The notes under the pieces: generated by a model
What the model saw: the letters and a program-made list of their open reading frames with translations, nothing else
Databases searched by the model: none
Told to the model about the DNA's origin: nothing
Assembly: GCA_900757595.1 (NCBI GenBank)
Contig: CAAEOL010000050.1
Span: 1-16,664 of the forward strand
From: an uncultured Collinsella sp.
GTDB lineage: Bacteria > Actinomycetota > Coriobacteriia > Coriobacteriales > Coriobacteriaceae
Length of the DNA: 16,664 bases
Reading direction: 5' to 3'
Translations under genes and position numbers: made by a program
Part shown: piece by piece, positions 1 through 7,948 of the stretch
Position numbering within the stretch: the stretch's first letter is position 1
Layout of the letters: each line of letters starts with the position of its first letter

Positions 1-4
1 ACGG

Positions 5-37
5 CGCCCCCGGGCCCCGGGAGGGGCCGCGGGGGCG
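5..37. terminator. GC-rich hairpin, possible terminator
   Basis: The arm at 5-18 pairs with 23-37 (one bulged base) around a GGGA loop, giving a stem of about 14 bp made almost entirely of G and C. No long T-tract follows on either strand, so intrinsic termination is plausible but unproven. It could end the minus-strand operon that finishes at 201, or a gene to the left of the window. Confidence 0.4.
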
Positions 38-200
38 TTCGGCTAGGTGCGGGAACGGCCTATTTGCTCAATGTGTTCGGCTGAGATCGGAAATCAACCC
101 AAACAGACTTTTTTGACCGTTTGCCCTACGAAATTGACCCGTTGGGGAAAAATAGCTTGACGTTTGGACGCTTCTCGTGCTTTAGAAGCTGACTATAAAG
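38..200. other. non-coding stretch downstream of the hydrolase gene
   Basis: I see no supportable gene here. There is a 7-bp imperfect hairpin at 100-123 (CAAACAG pairing with CCGTTTG around a T-rich loop; its mismatch becomes a G-U wobble in the minus-strand RNA). There is also a 6-bp hairpin at 170-189 (GCTTCT with AGAAGC). TTGACC and TTGACG hexamers occur at about 114, 134 and 158 on the plus strand, but none has a convincing -10 partner. It is probably the 3' untranslated region of the operon, possibly with a promoter for something outside the window. Confidence 0.4.
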
Positions 201-884
201 CTACACCTGCATGAAAGGGTTCTGCATGAGCTCGCGTGCCATGGTGGTCGAATCACCATGGCCGGTTAGGCAAACGGTATCGGGCGGGAGAAGCTGGGCG
301 AGCTTGGAAAGCGAGTGCAGAATCGCCGCCTCGTCTCCTCCAGAAAGATCGGTGCGGCCGTGCCCACCCGGAAACAGGGTGTCGCCCACAAAGGCGATGT
401 TCCCCTGCTCGGTGGCAGCAAACAAGACGATCCCGCCCGGCGTATGCCCTGGTGTCTCGATCACCTGCAGGCAGATATCGCCCACCTCGATAGCATCGCC
501 CTCGGCGAGCAGGCGCGTCGGCTCCCCGGGGTCGGGCGTCTCAATGCCCCACATAGCTCGCTGTTCCTCGATATTCGCATGCGGCACCGCCGCATCCTTG
601 GCACACAGCTCATACTGGCAGCTCTCGCCAACGGTGGTTCGCACGCCGGCAACACCACCAACATGATCGGCATGGCCATGAGTGCATACGGCGCCAAGCA
701 CGCGTACACCGGCATGCTCGGCTCGAATATGCCTCACCAAACGCTCGCCTTCCCATGCGGGGTCGATAATCACGCACTCATTGTCCGAGATAACAGCATA
801 GCTATTGGTCTGAATGGGACCGTTTACGAGCGTCTCGATCTCGACCGATCCCTTGGGAGTTAAATCCAAGGACACAGCACTCAT
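201..884 (-). CDS. MBL-fold metallo-hydrolase, glyoxalase II-like
   Basis: This is a 227-residue protein of the metallo-beta-lactamase superfamily. Visible metal ligands are THGHADH (68-74), His147 in TPGHTPG, Asp168 in GDTLF and His209 in TGHG, so both metal sites look intact. The size and motif pattern fit the short glyoxalase-II-like hydrolases that hydrolyse thioesters such as S-lactoylglutathione, but it lacks the longer C-terminal region of classical GloB and the substrate cannot be read from sequence. No signal peptide is seen, so it is presumably cytoplasmic. The ATG at 884 is supported by AGGAG six bases upstream. It lies 84 bp after rel, separated by a perfect hairpin. A small MBL hydrolase beside rel is a recurring arrangement in Gram-positive genomes, usually with tRNA synthetase genes nearby. 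Family assignment is confident; function is not. Confidence 0.88.
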   Translation of the reverse strand: MSAVSLDLTPKGSVEIETLVNGPIQTNSYAVISDNECVIIDPAWEGERLVRHIRAEHAGVRVLGAVCTHGHADHVGGVAGVRTTVGESCQYELCAKDAAVPHANIEEQRAMWGIETPDPGEPTRLLAEGDAIEVGDICLQVIETPGHTPGGIVLFAATEQGNIAFVGDTLFPGGHGRTDLSGGDEAAILHSLSKLAQLLPPDTVCLTGHGDSTTMARELMQNPFMQV

Positions 885-904
885 GCCCCTCTCCTCTCTA
901 TAGA

Positions 905-932
905 ACTCGAGGCATCAAACGATGCCTCGAGT
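905..932 (-). promoter_or_regulatory. perfect 12-bp hairpin between rel and the hydrolase gene
   Basis: Positions 905-916 pair perfectly with 921-932 around an AAAC loop (GTTT on the minus strand). Neither strand has a T-tract after the stem, so it resembles an RNA processing or stability element more than a classical terminator. It ends about 20 bases before the hydrolase start codon, just ahead of its ribosome site, where it could partly uncouple the hydrolase from rel. Confidence 0.6.
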
Positions 933-968
933 GTAGCGAATATCGATAATGTGGCACGTTCGTCGCGA

Positions 969-3329
969 CTAAACGCGGCGCTTAAGCTGGGCTCCACCCT
1001 CGCCGGGCATCAGGCGGCGCGCGTCGTAGACCGAGTCGACGCTGCTGATAGAGGCCAGCAGCGGATCCAGACCACTCGCGTCCGAGATCTCGACCATAAA
1101 GCGCAGGGTTGCAATACCCTCGCGGTTGGTCGACGTGGCGGCAGAAAGGATATTGCCGCCCGCATCGCCAATGGCAATAGTGACATCCTTGAGCAGGCCC
1201 ATGCGGTCCAGGCACTCGACCACGATCTCGACCTGGAAGAGGGTGTCGGCAGCGCCGTCCCACTCCACTTCGATCATGCGCTCGGGATGCTCCATAAGAC
1301 CCTTGACGTTGGGGCAGTTGGCGCGATGCACCGAAACGCCACGACCGCGCGTGATGAAGCCGACGATATCGTCGCCCGTCACGGGGTTGCAGCAATGCGC
1401 CAGACGGACCAGCAGACCGCTGTTGCTCTCGCCCTTGACGATAATGCCGTTGCTGGCGCTCTTGCCGCGCTTTTGCGGCTTGCGGTTGGAGCCACGGGCA
1501 GGCTGCTTCACGACCTCGGCGATAGCCTCGGCCTTGGTGAGCTGTTCCTCGGGCTTGGGGTCCAAGATTTGCTCGACCTTGTTACCCACAGCGCGCGGGG
1601 CAACCTTGCCGGCGCCCACGGCGGCAAACAGGTCCTCGAGCTGCTTGAAGTTCAACTGCTCCGCCACGGCGTTGAGCGCACGCGTGGATCGCGGCGTAGA
1701 GATGCCATACCCGCGCTTGCGCAGGTCCTTGGCCAGTATATCGCGGCCGGCAGCAGCGTCATCGTCTTTGGTCGCGGCAGCGAAGTAACGGCGAATCTTT
1801 GACTTGGCGGAAGGCGTCTTAACGATCTTGAGCCAATCACGCGACGGCTTGGAACTCTTGTTGGTCAGGATTTCAACGCGATCGCCCGTCTTGATCTCGT
1901 GCGTGAGCGGGGCCACCGCACCGTTGATCTTAGCGCCGACGCAGTGGTTTCCCACCTCGGTGTGAACGGCGTAGGCAAAGTCGAGCGGCGTGGAGCCGGC
2001 ACGAAGCGCCATGACCTCGCCCTTGGGCGTAAAGACGAAGATCTCTTGATCGAAGAGGTCGACCTTCAGCGAATGCAGGTATTCCTTGGCGTCGGTAATC
2101 TCATCAGACGCAGCCCAATCGAGCGAATGTTTGAGCCAGTTAATCTGGTCGTCCAGACGCTGGGCATCATTGGTCTTAGACGCAGACGATCCACCCGACT
2201 TCTTATAGAGCCAGTGGGCGGCAATGCCGTACTCGGCCTGCTCATGCATCTCGTAGGTTCGAATCTGAATCTCGAGCGGGCGGGCCGTGGGACCGATAAC
2301 CGTCGTATGGAGCGACTGGTAGTTATTGACCTTGGGCATGGCGATATAGTCTTTAAAGCGACCGGGCATGGGGTGCCACAGCGTATGCACCGCGCCGAGC
2401 GTGGAGTAGCAATCGCGCACCGAATGCGTGATGACGCGCAGCGCCACCAGGTCGTAGATCTCGGAGAACTCCTTGCCCTTACGCTTCATCTTTTGGTAGA
2501 TGGACCAATAGTGCTTGGAGCGGCCATTAATCTGGAAGCCCTCCAGGCCAATGCGGTTGAGCTCGTCGGTGAGCGTCTTGATGGTCTCGGCCAGATAGCG
2601 CTCGCGAACCTCGCGCGACTCAGCCACCATGCGCGCGATACGCTGGTAGGCGTCGGGCTCCAGGTAGAAGAAGGACAGATCCTCGAGCTCCCATTTAATG
2701 GAGCTCATGCCCAGACGGTCGGCCAGGGGCGCATACACGTCCATGGTCTCGCGAGCCTTAAACAGGCGACGATCCTCGCGAAGGGCCGCCAGCGTACGCA
2801 TGTTGTGCAGACGGTCGGCAAGCTTAACGATAATGACGCGGATGTCCTTGGACATGGCGAGGAACATCTTGCGCAGCGTAAGCGCCTGCTTCTCGTCCAT
2901 GCTATCGACTTCGATGTTGGTGAGCTTGGTCACGCCATCGACGAGCTCGGCCACCGTATCGCCAAACAGGCCGGAAACATCGGCGAGCGAGGTCTCGGTG
3001 TCCTCGACGGTATCGTGCAGCAGCGCGGCGCACACCACATCGCAGTCCATCTTGAGGTCGGCCAAAATGATGGCCACCTCGACGGGATGGTTGATGTACA
3101 TCTCACCCGAGCGGCGCTTTTGGTTGCAGTGCTTCTCGGCAGCAAAGCAATAGGCCTGCTCCACCTTAGAAAAGTCGTCCTCATTCATATATTTGAGGCA
3201 CAGGCGCTCCAGCTTGTCGTAGCTGTCCGCCATAATCTCGGGCGGCAGCTCATCGGCATGCTTATAGTGCTCCATCTCCGAGAACGGCTGAAGGGTGGAA
3301 TCATGGGCGGTACGGGCTGCGGCATCCAT
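969..3329 (-). CDS. rel: bifunctional (p)ppGpp synthetase/hydrolase Rel
   Basis: This 786-residue long-RSH protein makes and degrades the stringent-response alarmone (p)ppGpp. An HD hydrolase domain lies at about 60-200, with HDTVEDT at 105-111. The synthetase domain follows at about 240-375, with RFKD at 324-327 and NYQSLHT at 336-342. RXKD at this point (rather than the EXDD of E. coli RelA) is typical of bifunctional enzymes. A TGS domain occupies about 427-490, a zinc-finger-like region with His645-Cys646-Cys647 and Cys672 follows, and a C-terminal ACT domain covers about 700-770. Length and domain order are complete. The ATG at 3329 has an AAGGGGA ribosome site five bases upstream, and the gene starts 15 bp after the recJ fusion stop, so it is probably co-transcribed. 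I see nothing degenerate. Confidence 0.97.
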   Translation of the reverse strand: MDAAARTAHDSTLQPFSEMEHYKHADELPPEIMADSYDKLERLCLKYMNEDDFSKVEQAYCFAAEKHCNQKRRSGEMYINHPVEVAIILADLKMDCDVVCAALLHDTVEDTETSLADVSGLFGDTVAELVDGVTKLTNIEVDSMDEKQALTLRKMFLAMSKDIRVIIVKLADRLHNMRTLAALREDRRLFKARETMDVYAPLADRLGMSSIKWELEDLSFFYLEPDAYQRIARMVAESREVRERYLAETIKTLTDELNRIGLEGFQINGRSKHYWSIYQKMKRKGKEFSEIYDLVALRVITHSVRDCYSTLGAVHTLWHPMPGRFKDYIAMPKVNNYQSLHTTVIGPTARPLEIQIRTYEMHEQAEYGIAAHWLYKKSGGSSASKTNDAQRLDDQINWLKHSLDWAASDEITDAKEYLHSLKVDLFDQEIFVFTPKGEVMALRAGSTPLDFAYAVHTEVGNHCVGAKINGAVAPLTHEIKTGDRVEILTNKSSKPSRDWLKIVKTPSAKSKIRRYFAAATKDDDAAAGRDILAKDLRKRGYGISTPRSTRALNAVAEQLNFKQLEDLFAAVGAGKVAPRAVGNKVEQILDPKPEEQLTKAEAIAEVVKQPARGSNRKPQKRGKSASNGIIVKGESNSGLLVRLAHCCNPVTGDDIVGFITRGRGVSVHRANCPNVKGLMEHPERMIEVEWDGAADTLFQVEIVVECLDRMGLLKDVTIAIGDAGGNILSAATSTNREGIATLRFMVEISDASGLDPLLASISSVDSVYDARRLMPGEGGAQLKRRV

Positions 3330-3344
3330 CGAGGTCCCCTTCCC

Positions 3345-6300
3345 CTAGGCCCGCGGTACGATCGGGCGGTTAACTTTGGCTAGCATATCAGAAGCGCACG
3401 AATCGAGCGCCCAGCTCCGGAAAGCCGAGAACTCCATGCGCGAGCGCAGGCCCTCCAAATAGCGGATTGACCTGCTCAATTGCACACGGCCGGGGTTTTC
3501 GGCCATCGCGATGCGACGGGTGTCATCAAACCCCGAAACGCGACAGAAACCAAGCTCTTCGAAGATTCCCAGACCGCTTGCCACCGAGCGCTCGTCAACC
3601 GGCGTGCGGGCATCGATGGCAAGACACATCTGCGCGATGTCGATATCGCTCGCACTAAACGAGTCGTCTCCGGTCTTGCCGCGGTTGGAGCGCCACATAG
3701 TCTGCAGCGCTCGATAGAGCGTGACGAGCTCGTCGCGCTCGGGCGCGTAGCAGTCGAGCAGGCGCTCGTTAATGCGGGCGTCGCGCGACGAATAGAGCAG
3801 GTGAATCACGGCGGGCTGGCCATCGCGACCGGCGCGGCCGCTCATCTGGTTAAACTCAATCGCACCAAATGGCATGTGGTAGAGCACGACATGGCGGATA
3901 TCGGGCAGGTTGACGCCCTCACCGAAGGCCGAGGTCGAAACGATGCAGCTGAGGCTTCCGTCACGAAACGCTTCCTCGACACGGCGACGATCGGAGCGCG
4001 CAAGCCCCGCGTTATAGAACGCAATGCGGGTCGCGCAATCGGGCACCCGCTTGCGCAGCGTCTTAGCAAGCGCCACGGACTGGTCGCGCGAGTTGACGTA
4101 GATGACGGTCTTCTCCCCCGTCGCCACGATTGACACCAGGCGGTTCTCGCGGCTTGCAAGATCTCGGTCGTCCTCGAGCTGCAAGTTCTCGCGCACCGTC
4201 TCGTCGACCACCGTACGGGTAATCGGTAGCACGCGGGCGAGCTCGGCCACAACCGGAGCCGTTGCGGTGGCAGTCGTGGCCAGAACGACCGGGTCGCCCA
4301 AGGCCTTGAGGATATCGGGCATGTCGAGATAGGCGCTACGGTCGCCGCCCTTGGCAAGACCGGCATGATGCGCCTCATCGATAACGACAAAACCGATGCG
4401 GCCCGAACGCGCAAAGCGGTCGCGGTGAATGGACAGGAACTCGGGCGTCGTGAGCACGATGCCGGTGCGGCCCGAAGCCAAGCCGGCAAACACGTCATCG
4501 CGCGCCGCCTCCACGGTCTCGCCGGTCAGCACGCCTACGCCAATGCCGAGCGCGGCCATCGTCGACGAGAGGTGATAGGCCTGGTCGGCAACGAGCGCGC
4601 GCAGCGGATAGACAAAGATGCTCGCACGCCCGCGAAGGACCGCCTCGCGCGCGGCATGCACATGGAAGATAAGAGACTTGCCGCGCCCCGTTCCCATAAC
4701 AGCCAGAACACTTTGGTGATCGGCCAGGGCATCGAGCGCCTCGACCTGCGCGCGGTGCGGCTGGTTCGAGCCGATAAAGCTATGGATAAGCGAGCGCGTC
4801 AGCTCGGTATAGGAAAGCTGGGCGAGCGTTTGGCGCTTTCGGGACTCCAGACGAAGACCGGCGTCCGCAGGCTCCACGCCGCGGCGAAGCTCACATGCCG
4901 GGTCGTCAACGCTAGGCGCCGTGGTATCGCGGACCAAGACATCCTTGATCATGAGCTTTGGCTTTACGCGACCTTGCCAATGCTCGGCCACGGCCTCGAA
5001 CACCAAATCGACGGCGCTATCGCAATTGATGAGCTTATCGATCTGCGGCACGCGGAACATAATGGCCGGCACACTCGCGGCGCCATCGGTCGCCACGAAG
5101 CGCATGTGCTCGCCGGTTTTGCCCACCACGGCGCGATCGCACATTGTCACGCCCTCGGCCGCCAACAGCGGCACCTTGTTGCCCTGGCCAAACGGCTCAA
5201 GACGGGAGATCTGCTCGATGGTCTCAATATTCAGCTCGGAGAGGTCGACGGTGGCGGCAACCTCGTCGGTGTCCTCAAAGTCCTCGGCGGGAAGCTCCGA
5301 TAGCACGGCGGAAAGGCGACGACGGAACTCGTCGAGCTTGGACGCCTCGATGGTCACGCCCACCGCACCCGCATGCCCGCCGCGACGAATCAGCAGATCG
5401 GAGCAGCGCTCTACGGCGTCGAACAGGTTGACCTTGCCCACTGAGCGGCCCGAACCGCGAGCGATACCGTCTTCGATCGAGAACAGCAGCGCCGGCACGT
5501 GATAACGGTTGGTCAGGCGGCTCGCTACGATGCCCTTGACGCCCTCGTGCCAGCCCTCACCGCCCACGACGATTGCGCGACCGCCATCATAGGTCTCCTC
5601 GACCTTTGCCATGGCATCGCGCGTGAGCTCCGCCTCGATCTCGCGACGCTGACGGTTGATCTCCTCGAGCTCGGCCGCCAGCGCGCTTGCCTCGATAGGA
5701 TCGCGGGCAAGCAGCAGGTCGAGCGCCAGCTTGGGATCGGCCATGCGGCCGGCAGCGTTCAAGCGGGGAATGAGCGAAAACGACAAGCCATCGGCCGTAA
5801 TGCTAGAGAGGTCGGCCTTGGCGAGCGCGGCCAGCGCGATATAGCCGGGGCGGGCGGTCACGCGCATCTGCTGGATGCCCTCGGCGACCAGCGCGCGGTT
5901 CTCGGGCGTCAGCGGCATCATGTCGGACACGGTGCCCAGCGCCGCGACCTCGATCAGCGAACGCCAATACGACGGCTTGCCCAGACGCTCGCCCAAAACC
6001 TGCACCAGCTTGAGTGCCACGCCGGCACCGGCAAGCTCACGCGAGGGACCCTCGTCCTCGAGCTTAGGGTCGGTCAGGGGCACGCCCTGCGGGACCTGAT
6101 CGGAGGGCTCGTGATGGTCCGTGACCACCAAATCGATCCCCAGGCTCTCCAGATAGGAGACCTCTTCCTTGGCGGCAATACCGTTATCGACGGTCACGAT
6201 TAGCTGGGGGCGAGCGAGCTCGTTAACGCGGTCGAGCGCCGCGCGCGAAAGACCGTAGCCCTCGTCAAAGCGATGCGGAATAAACGGTGTGACATCGGCA

Positions 6301-6632
6301 CCAAACGTGCACAGTGCCTCGGTCAACAGGCAGGTCGACGTAATACCGTCAACGTCAAAATCGCCAAAGACCGCGATGCGCTCGCGGTTGCGAATAGCAC
6401 GCTCGATGCGGTCGGCAACGACCGACATGCCCGGGATAATGAGTGGGTCGGCCCAGTCGCGATCGAGCGAAGGCGTCAAAAACAGCTGGCCTTCCTCGAT
6501 GGATGTAATGCCGTGCGCAACCATAATGCGCGCCACCAGCCCGGGTATGCCCAGGCCAGACGAAAGCTCCTTTTCGAGCTCGGGGTTTTGCTGAGCGACC
6601 GCCCAGCGATGCGTCGTCTTAAGCGATGACAT
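3345..6632 (-). CDS. recJ: RecJ exonuclease fused to RecQ-like DEAH helicase
   Basis: From the ATG at 6632 (GGGGGTGG upstream) this is a 1095-residue protein. Residues 1-570 are a RecJ 5'-3' single-strand exonuclease: DFDVDG (91-96), VDNG (148-151), TDHH (171-174), a DHHA1 region with GGHAGAVG (418-425), then an OB-like stretch. Residues 600-960 are a superfamily 2 helicase: Walker A MGTGRGKS (646-653), DEAH (752-755), TTATAT (786-791) and QMSGRAGRDG (929-938), most like RecQ, with no obvious zinc-binding RQC or HRDC domain. Residues 960-1095 resemble the C-terminal end of Firmicutes RecJ. E. coli RecJ (577 aa) has no helicase and works with separate RecQ, so the fusion may unwind and resect in one polypeptide. 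An in-frame GTG at 6677 is possible but has no ribosome site at normal spacing. It heads the operon with rel. Confidence 0.92.
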   Translation of the reverse strand: MSSLKTTHRWAVAQQNPELEKELSSGLGIPGLVARIMVAHGITSIEEGQLFLTPSLDRDWADPLIIPGMSVVADRIERAIRNRERIAVFGDFDVDGITSTCLLTEALCTFGADVTPFIPHRFDEGYGLSRAALDRVNELARPQLIVTVDNGIAAKEEVSYLESLGIDLVVTDHHEPSDQVPQGVPLTDPKLEDEGPSRELAGAGVALKLVQVLGERLGKPSYWRSLIEVAALGTVSDMMPLTPENRALVAEGIQQMRVTARPGYIALAALAKADLSSITADGLSFSLIPRLNAAGRMADPKLALDLLLARDPIEASALAAELEEINRQRREIEAELTRDAMAKVEETYDGGRAIVVGGEGWHEGVKGIVASRLTNRYHVPALLFSIEDGIARGSGRSVGKVNLFDAVERCSDLLIRRGGHAGAVGVTIEASKLDEFRRRLSAVLSELPAEDFEDTDEVAATVDLSELNIETIEQISRLEPFGQGNKVPLLAAEGVTMCDRAVVGKTGEHMRFVATDGAASVPAIMFRVPQIDKLINCDSAVDLVFEAVAEHWQGRVKPKLMIKDVLVRDTTAPSVDDPACELRRGVEPADAGLRLESRKRQTLAQLSYTELTRSLIHSFIGSNQPHRAQVEALDALADHQSVLAVMGTGRGKSLIFHVHAAREAVLRGRASIFVYPLRALVADQAYHLSSTMAALGIGVGVLTGETVEAARDDVFAGLASGRTGIVLTTPEFLSIHRDRFARSGRIGFVVIDEAHHAGLAKGGDRSAYLDMPDILKALGDPVVLATTATATAPVVAELARVLPITRTVVDETVRENLQLEDDRDLASRENRLVSIVATGEKTVIYVNSRDQSVALAKTLRKRVPDCATRIAFYNAGLARSDRRRVEEAFRDGSLSCIVSTSAFGEGVNLPDIRHVVLYHMPFGAIEFNQMSGRAGRDGQPAVIHLLYSSRDARINERLLDCYAPERDELVTLYRALQTMWRSNRGKTGDDSFSASDIDIAQMCLAIDARTPVDERSVASGLGIFEELGFCRVSGFDDTRRIAMAENPGRVQLSRSIRYLEGLRSRMEFSAFRSWALDSCASDMLAKVNRPIVPRA

Positions 6633-6684
6633 AGGCGCCCACCCCCGATAGGGGCAGGTCGCCGCGATACCTCTCACGGTTCAT
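6619..6684 (-). CDS. possible 21-codon leader ORF overlapping the recJ start
   Basis: An ATG at 6684 is preceded by AGAGGA with nine bases of spacing and opens a 21-codon frame beginning MNRERYRGDLPL. Its TAA stop (6621-6619) lies 9-13 bases inside the recJ frame, after the recJ ATG at 6632-6630. The two frames differ, so it is not an N-terminal extension. The arrangement suits translational coupling, where ribosomes ending on the leader re-initiate at recJ. The peptide itself is unremarkable. Support is limited to the ribosome site and overlap geometry, so chance is possible. Confidence 0.35.
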   Translation of the reverse strand: MNRERYRGDLPLSGVGAYVIA

Positions 6685-6740
6685 AGCGATGAGTCCTCTG
6701 TGTATGCCCGCTTCGGCAGGCAGATCTGTTGAACGGATTT

Positions 6741-6746
6741 ATTATA
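6741..6746 (-). promoter_or_regulatory. -10 box TATAAT for the recJ-rel operon
   Basis: The minus strand carries a perfect TATAAT at 6746-6741, in the divergent gap upstream of recJ, inside otherwise GC-rich sequence. No good -35 hexamer is seen at 16-18 bp, and there is no extended -10 TG. Transcription would start near 6734, giving a leader of about 50 nt before the possible leader ORF and about 100 nt before recJ. Confidence 0.5.
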
Positions 6747-6908
6747 CCGTGCAGCGCGGACGCAAATCGCCGCAGCACGCCGCGGTTTCGGTAAACGATG
6801 CCGGTAATAGCCTCGAAATAATCGAGCGTTTCTGACGCATGGACGCATGCGAGCGTCTAGCATATCCATTCAAAACGGATTCACGAGCAAAGGGAGTCAC
6901 AAGAGCAT
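6747..6908. other. divergent intergenic region upstream of the BASS transporter
   Basis: No gene is supportable here. It contains a short hairpin at 6812-6826 (CTCGA, AATAA loop, TCGAG) and a tandem octamer GACGCATG at 6834-6841 and 6842-6849, followed by GCGTC. The region should hold the promoter of the transporter gene, but I cannot fix its -35 and -10. AAAGGGAG at about 6889-6896 is the likely ribosome site for the ATG at 6909, with rather long spacing. Confidence 0.4.
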
Positions 6909-7907
6909 ATGAAGCAATGGGTTGGACTGGGCAAGTTTCTCGCGGGGCATATGCAGGTCATCGTTCCGATTTGCGTGGCGCTCGGCGTGCTCTTTCCCCA
7001 GCAGATTGGCGTACTCAAGCCCATCGTTCCCGCCCTCTTCGCCTTTATGACGTTCCAAGGTGCGCTCAGCAACACCTTTCACCAGGTGGCTGAGGTGTTC
7101 CGCCGTCCCCTGCATTTGATTTTGGCGTTAATTGTCTCGGCTGTGCTCATCCCCATAGCAGCCTATGCCATGGGATCGTTATTCTTTGGCTCCAATCCCA
7201 ACCTTGTCTGCGGCATCGTGCTCGAGTACAGCGTACCCGTGGCAGTCACTGCCTTTATGTGGATTAGCATGTTCGGCGGCAACGGCCCGCTCGCGCTCAC
7301 CATCATCCTGACGTCCTCGGTCATCTCACCTGTGACGATTCCTCTTACGCTCAAGCTCCTGCTGGGCGCCACCGTCTCGATCGACGTGCCGAGCATGATG
7401 CAAGACATGGCCTTTATGATCGCCATACCCGCCGTGCTCGGTATCGTCATTAACGAACTCACGCGCGGCTGGGGTCATGAGAAACTCTCCCCCGCGCTTT
7501 CGCCCGCCTGCAAGTTCATGATGATGGGGGTCATCGCGTCCAACTCCACCGCCATGAGCGAGTACGTGCTGCACATGAACACGGTGCGCCTGGAAGTCGC
7601 CCTCTTTATTTTGGTCTTCGCCATCAGCGGCTTTGTCGTCGGTTTTCTGGTCGCCCGTGCGCTGCATCTGCCGTATAGCGAGACGACTACCATGTGCTTT
7701 ACCTGCGGCATGCGTAACATCTCTTCGGGCGCCGTCATCGCCACGCAGTACTTTCCGGGCGAAGTCGTGTTCCCCGTCATGTGTGGCACGCTGTTTCAGC
7801 AGGTGCTGGCCTCGATTATCGGGCATCTCTTTGAGCGCCTAACCGGCGAGGAGCGCGCCAAACAGCGCAAGCGCGTCGAAGCCGGCCGCGACGCGATGAC
7901 ACGCTAG
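6909..7907 (+). CDS. BASS-family (bile acid:sodium symporter-like) transporter
   Basis: This is a 332-residue polytopic membrane protein with about nine hydrophobic segments between residues 10 and 305 and a short basic C-terminal tail. The conserved GMRNISSGAVIA stretch at 267-278 is the hallmark of the bile acid:sodium symporter (BASS/SBF) superfamily, and EYSVPVAVTAF at 106-116 fits the cation-site region. Bacterial members carry diverse organic anions, for example pantothenate precursors through PanS-type proteins, so despite the family name bile-acid transport should not be assumed. The ATG at 6909 has AAAGGGAG upstream at a longish 12-base spacing; no better in-frame start is visible. 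It is transcribed alone, divergent from recJ and convergent with the DUF4931 gene only 30 bp away, so the context gives no clue to substrate. Confidence 0.9.
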   Translation: MKQWVGLGKFLAGHMQVIVPICVALGVLFPQQIGVLKPIVPALFAFMTFQGALSNTFHQVAEVFRRPLHLILALIVSAVLIPIAAYAMGSLFFGSNPNLVCGIVLEYSVPVAVTAFMWISMFGGNGPLALTIILTSSVISPVTIPLTLKLLLGATVSIDVPSMMQDMAFMIAIPAVLGIVINELTRGWGHEKLSPALSPACKFMMMGVIASNSTAMSEYVLHMNTVRLEVALFILVFAISGFVVGFLVARALHLPYSETTTMCFTCGMRNISSGAVIATQYFPGEVVFPVMCGTLFQQVLASIIGHLFERLTGEERAKQRKRVEAGRDAMTR

Positions 7908-7926
7908 GCAGCACGCTTTTCGCAGG

Positions 7927-7948
7927 CGCTCGCCTTGCTACGCGAGCG
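7927..7948. terminator. hairpin at the convergent gene ends
   Basis: CGCTCGC at 7927-7933 pairs with GCGAGCG at 7942-7948 around an eight-base loop. It spans the TAG stop of the minus-strand DUF4931 gene and lies 19 bp after the transporter stop. The stem is only 7 bp and the T-tracts are weak, so a shared terminator is only a possibility. Confidence 0.3.

Noticed and set aside
1899..3383. 494-codon open frame on the plus strand antisense to rel
   Set aside because: It is a shadow of the Rel coding strand with no recognisable motifs.
6633..6677. GTG start giving RecJ 15 extra residues
   Set aside because: The nearest ribosome site is 16 bases away and fits the overlapping leader ORF instead. 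The ATG at 6632 has GGGGGTGG at normal spacing.
6834..6849. Tandem octamer GACGCATG as an operator or repeat array
   Set aside because: Only two short copies are present, with no further symmetry and no supporting promoter; chance is likely.
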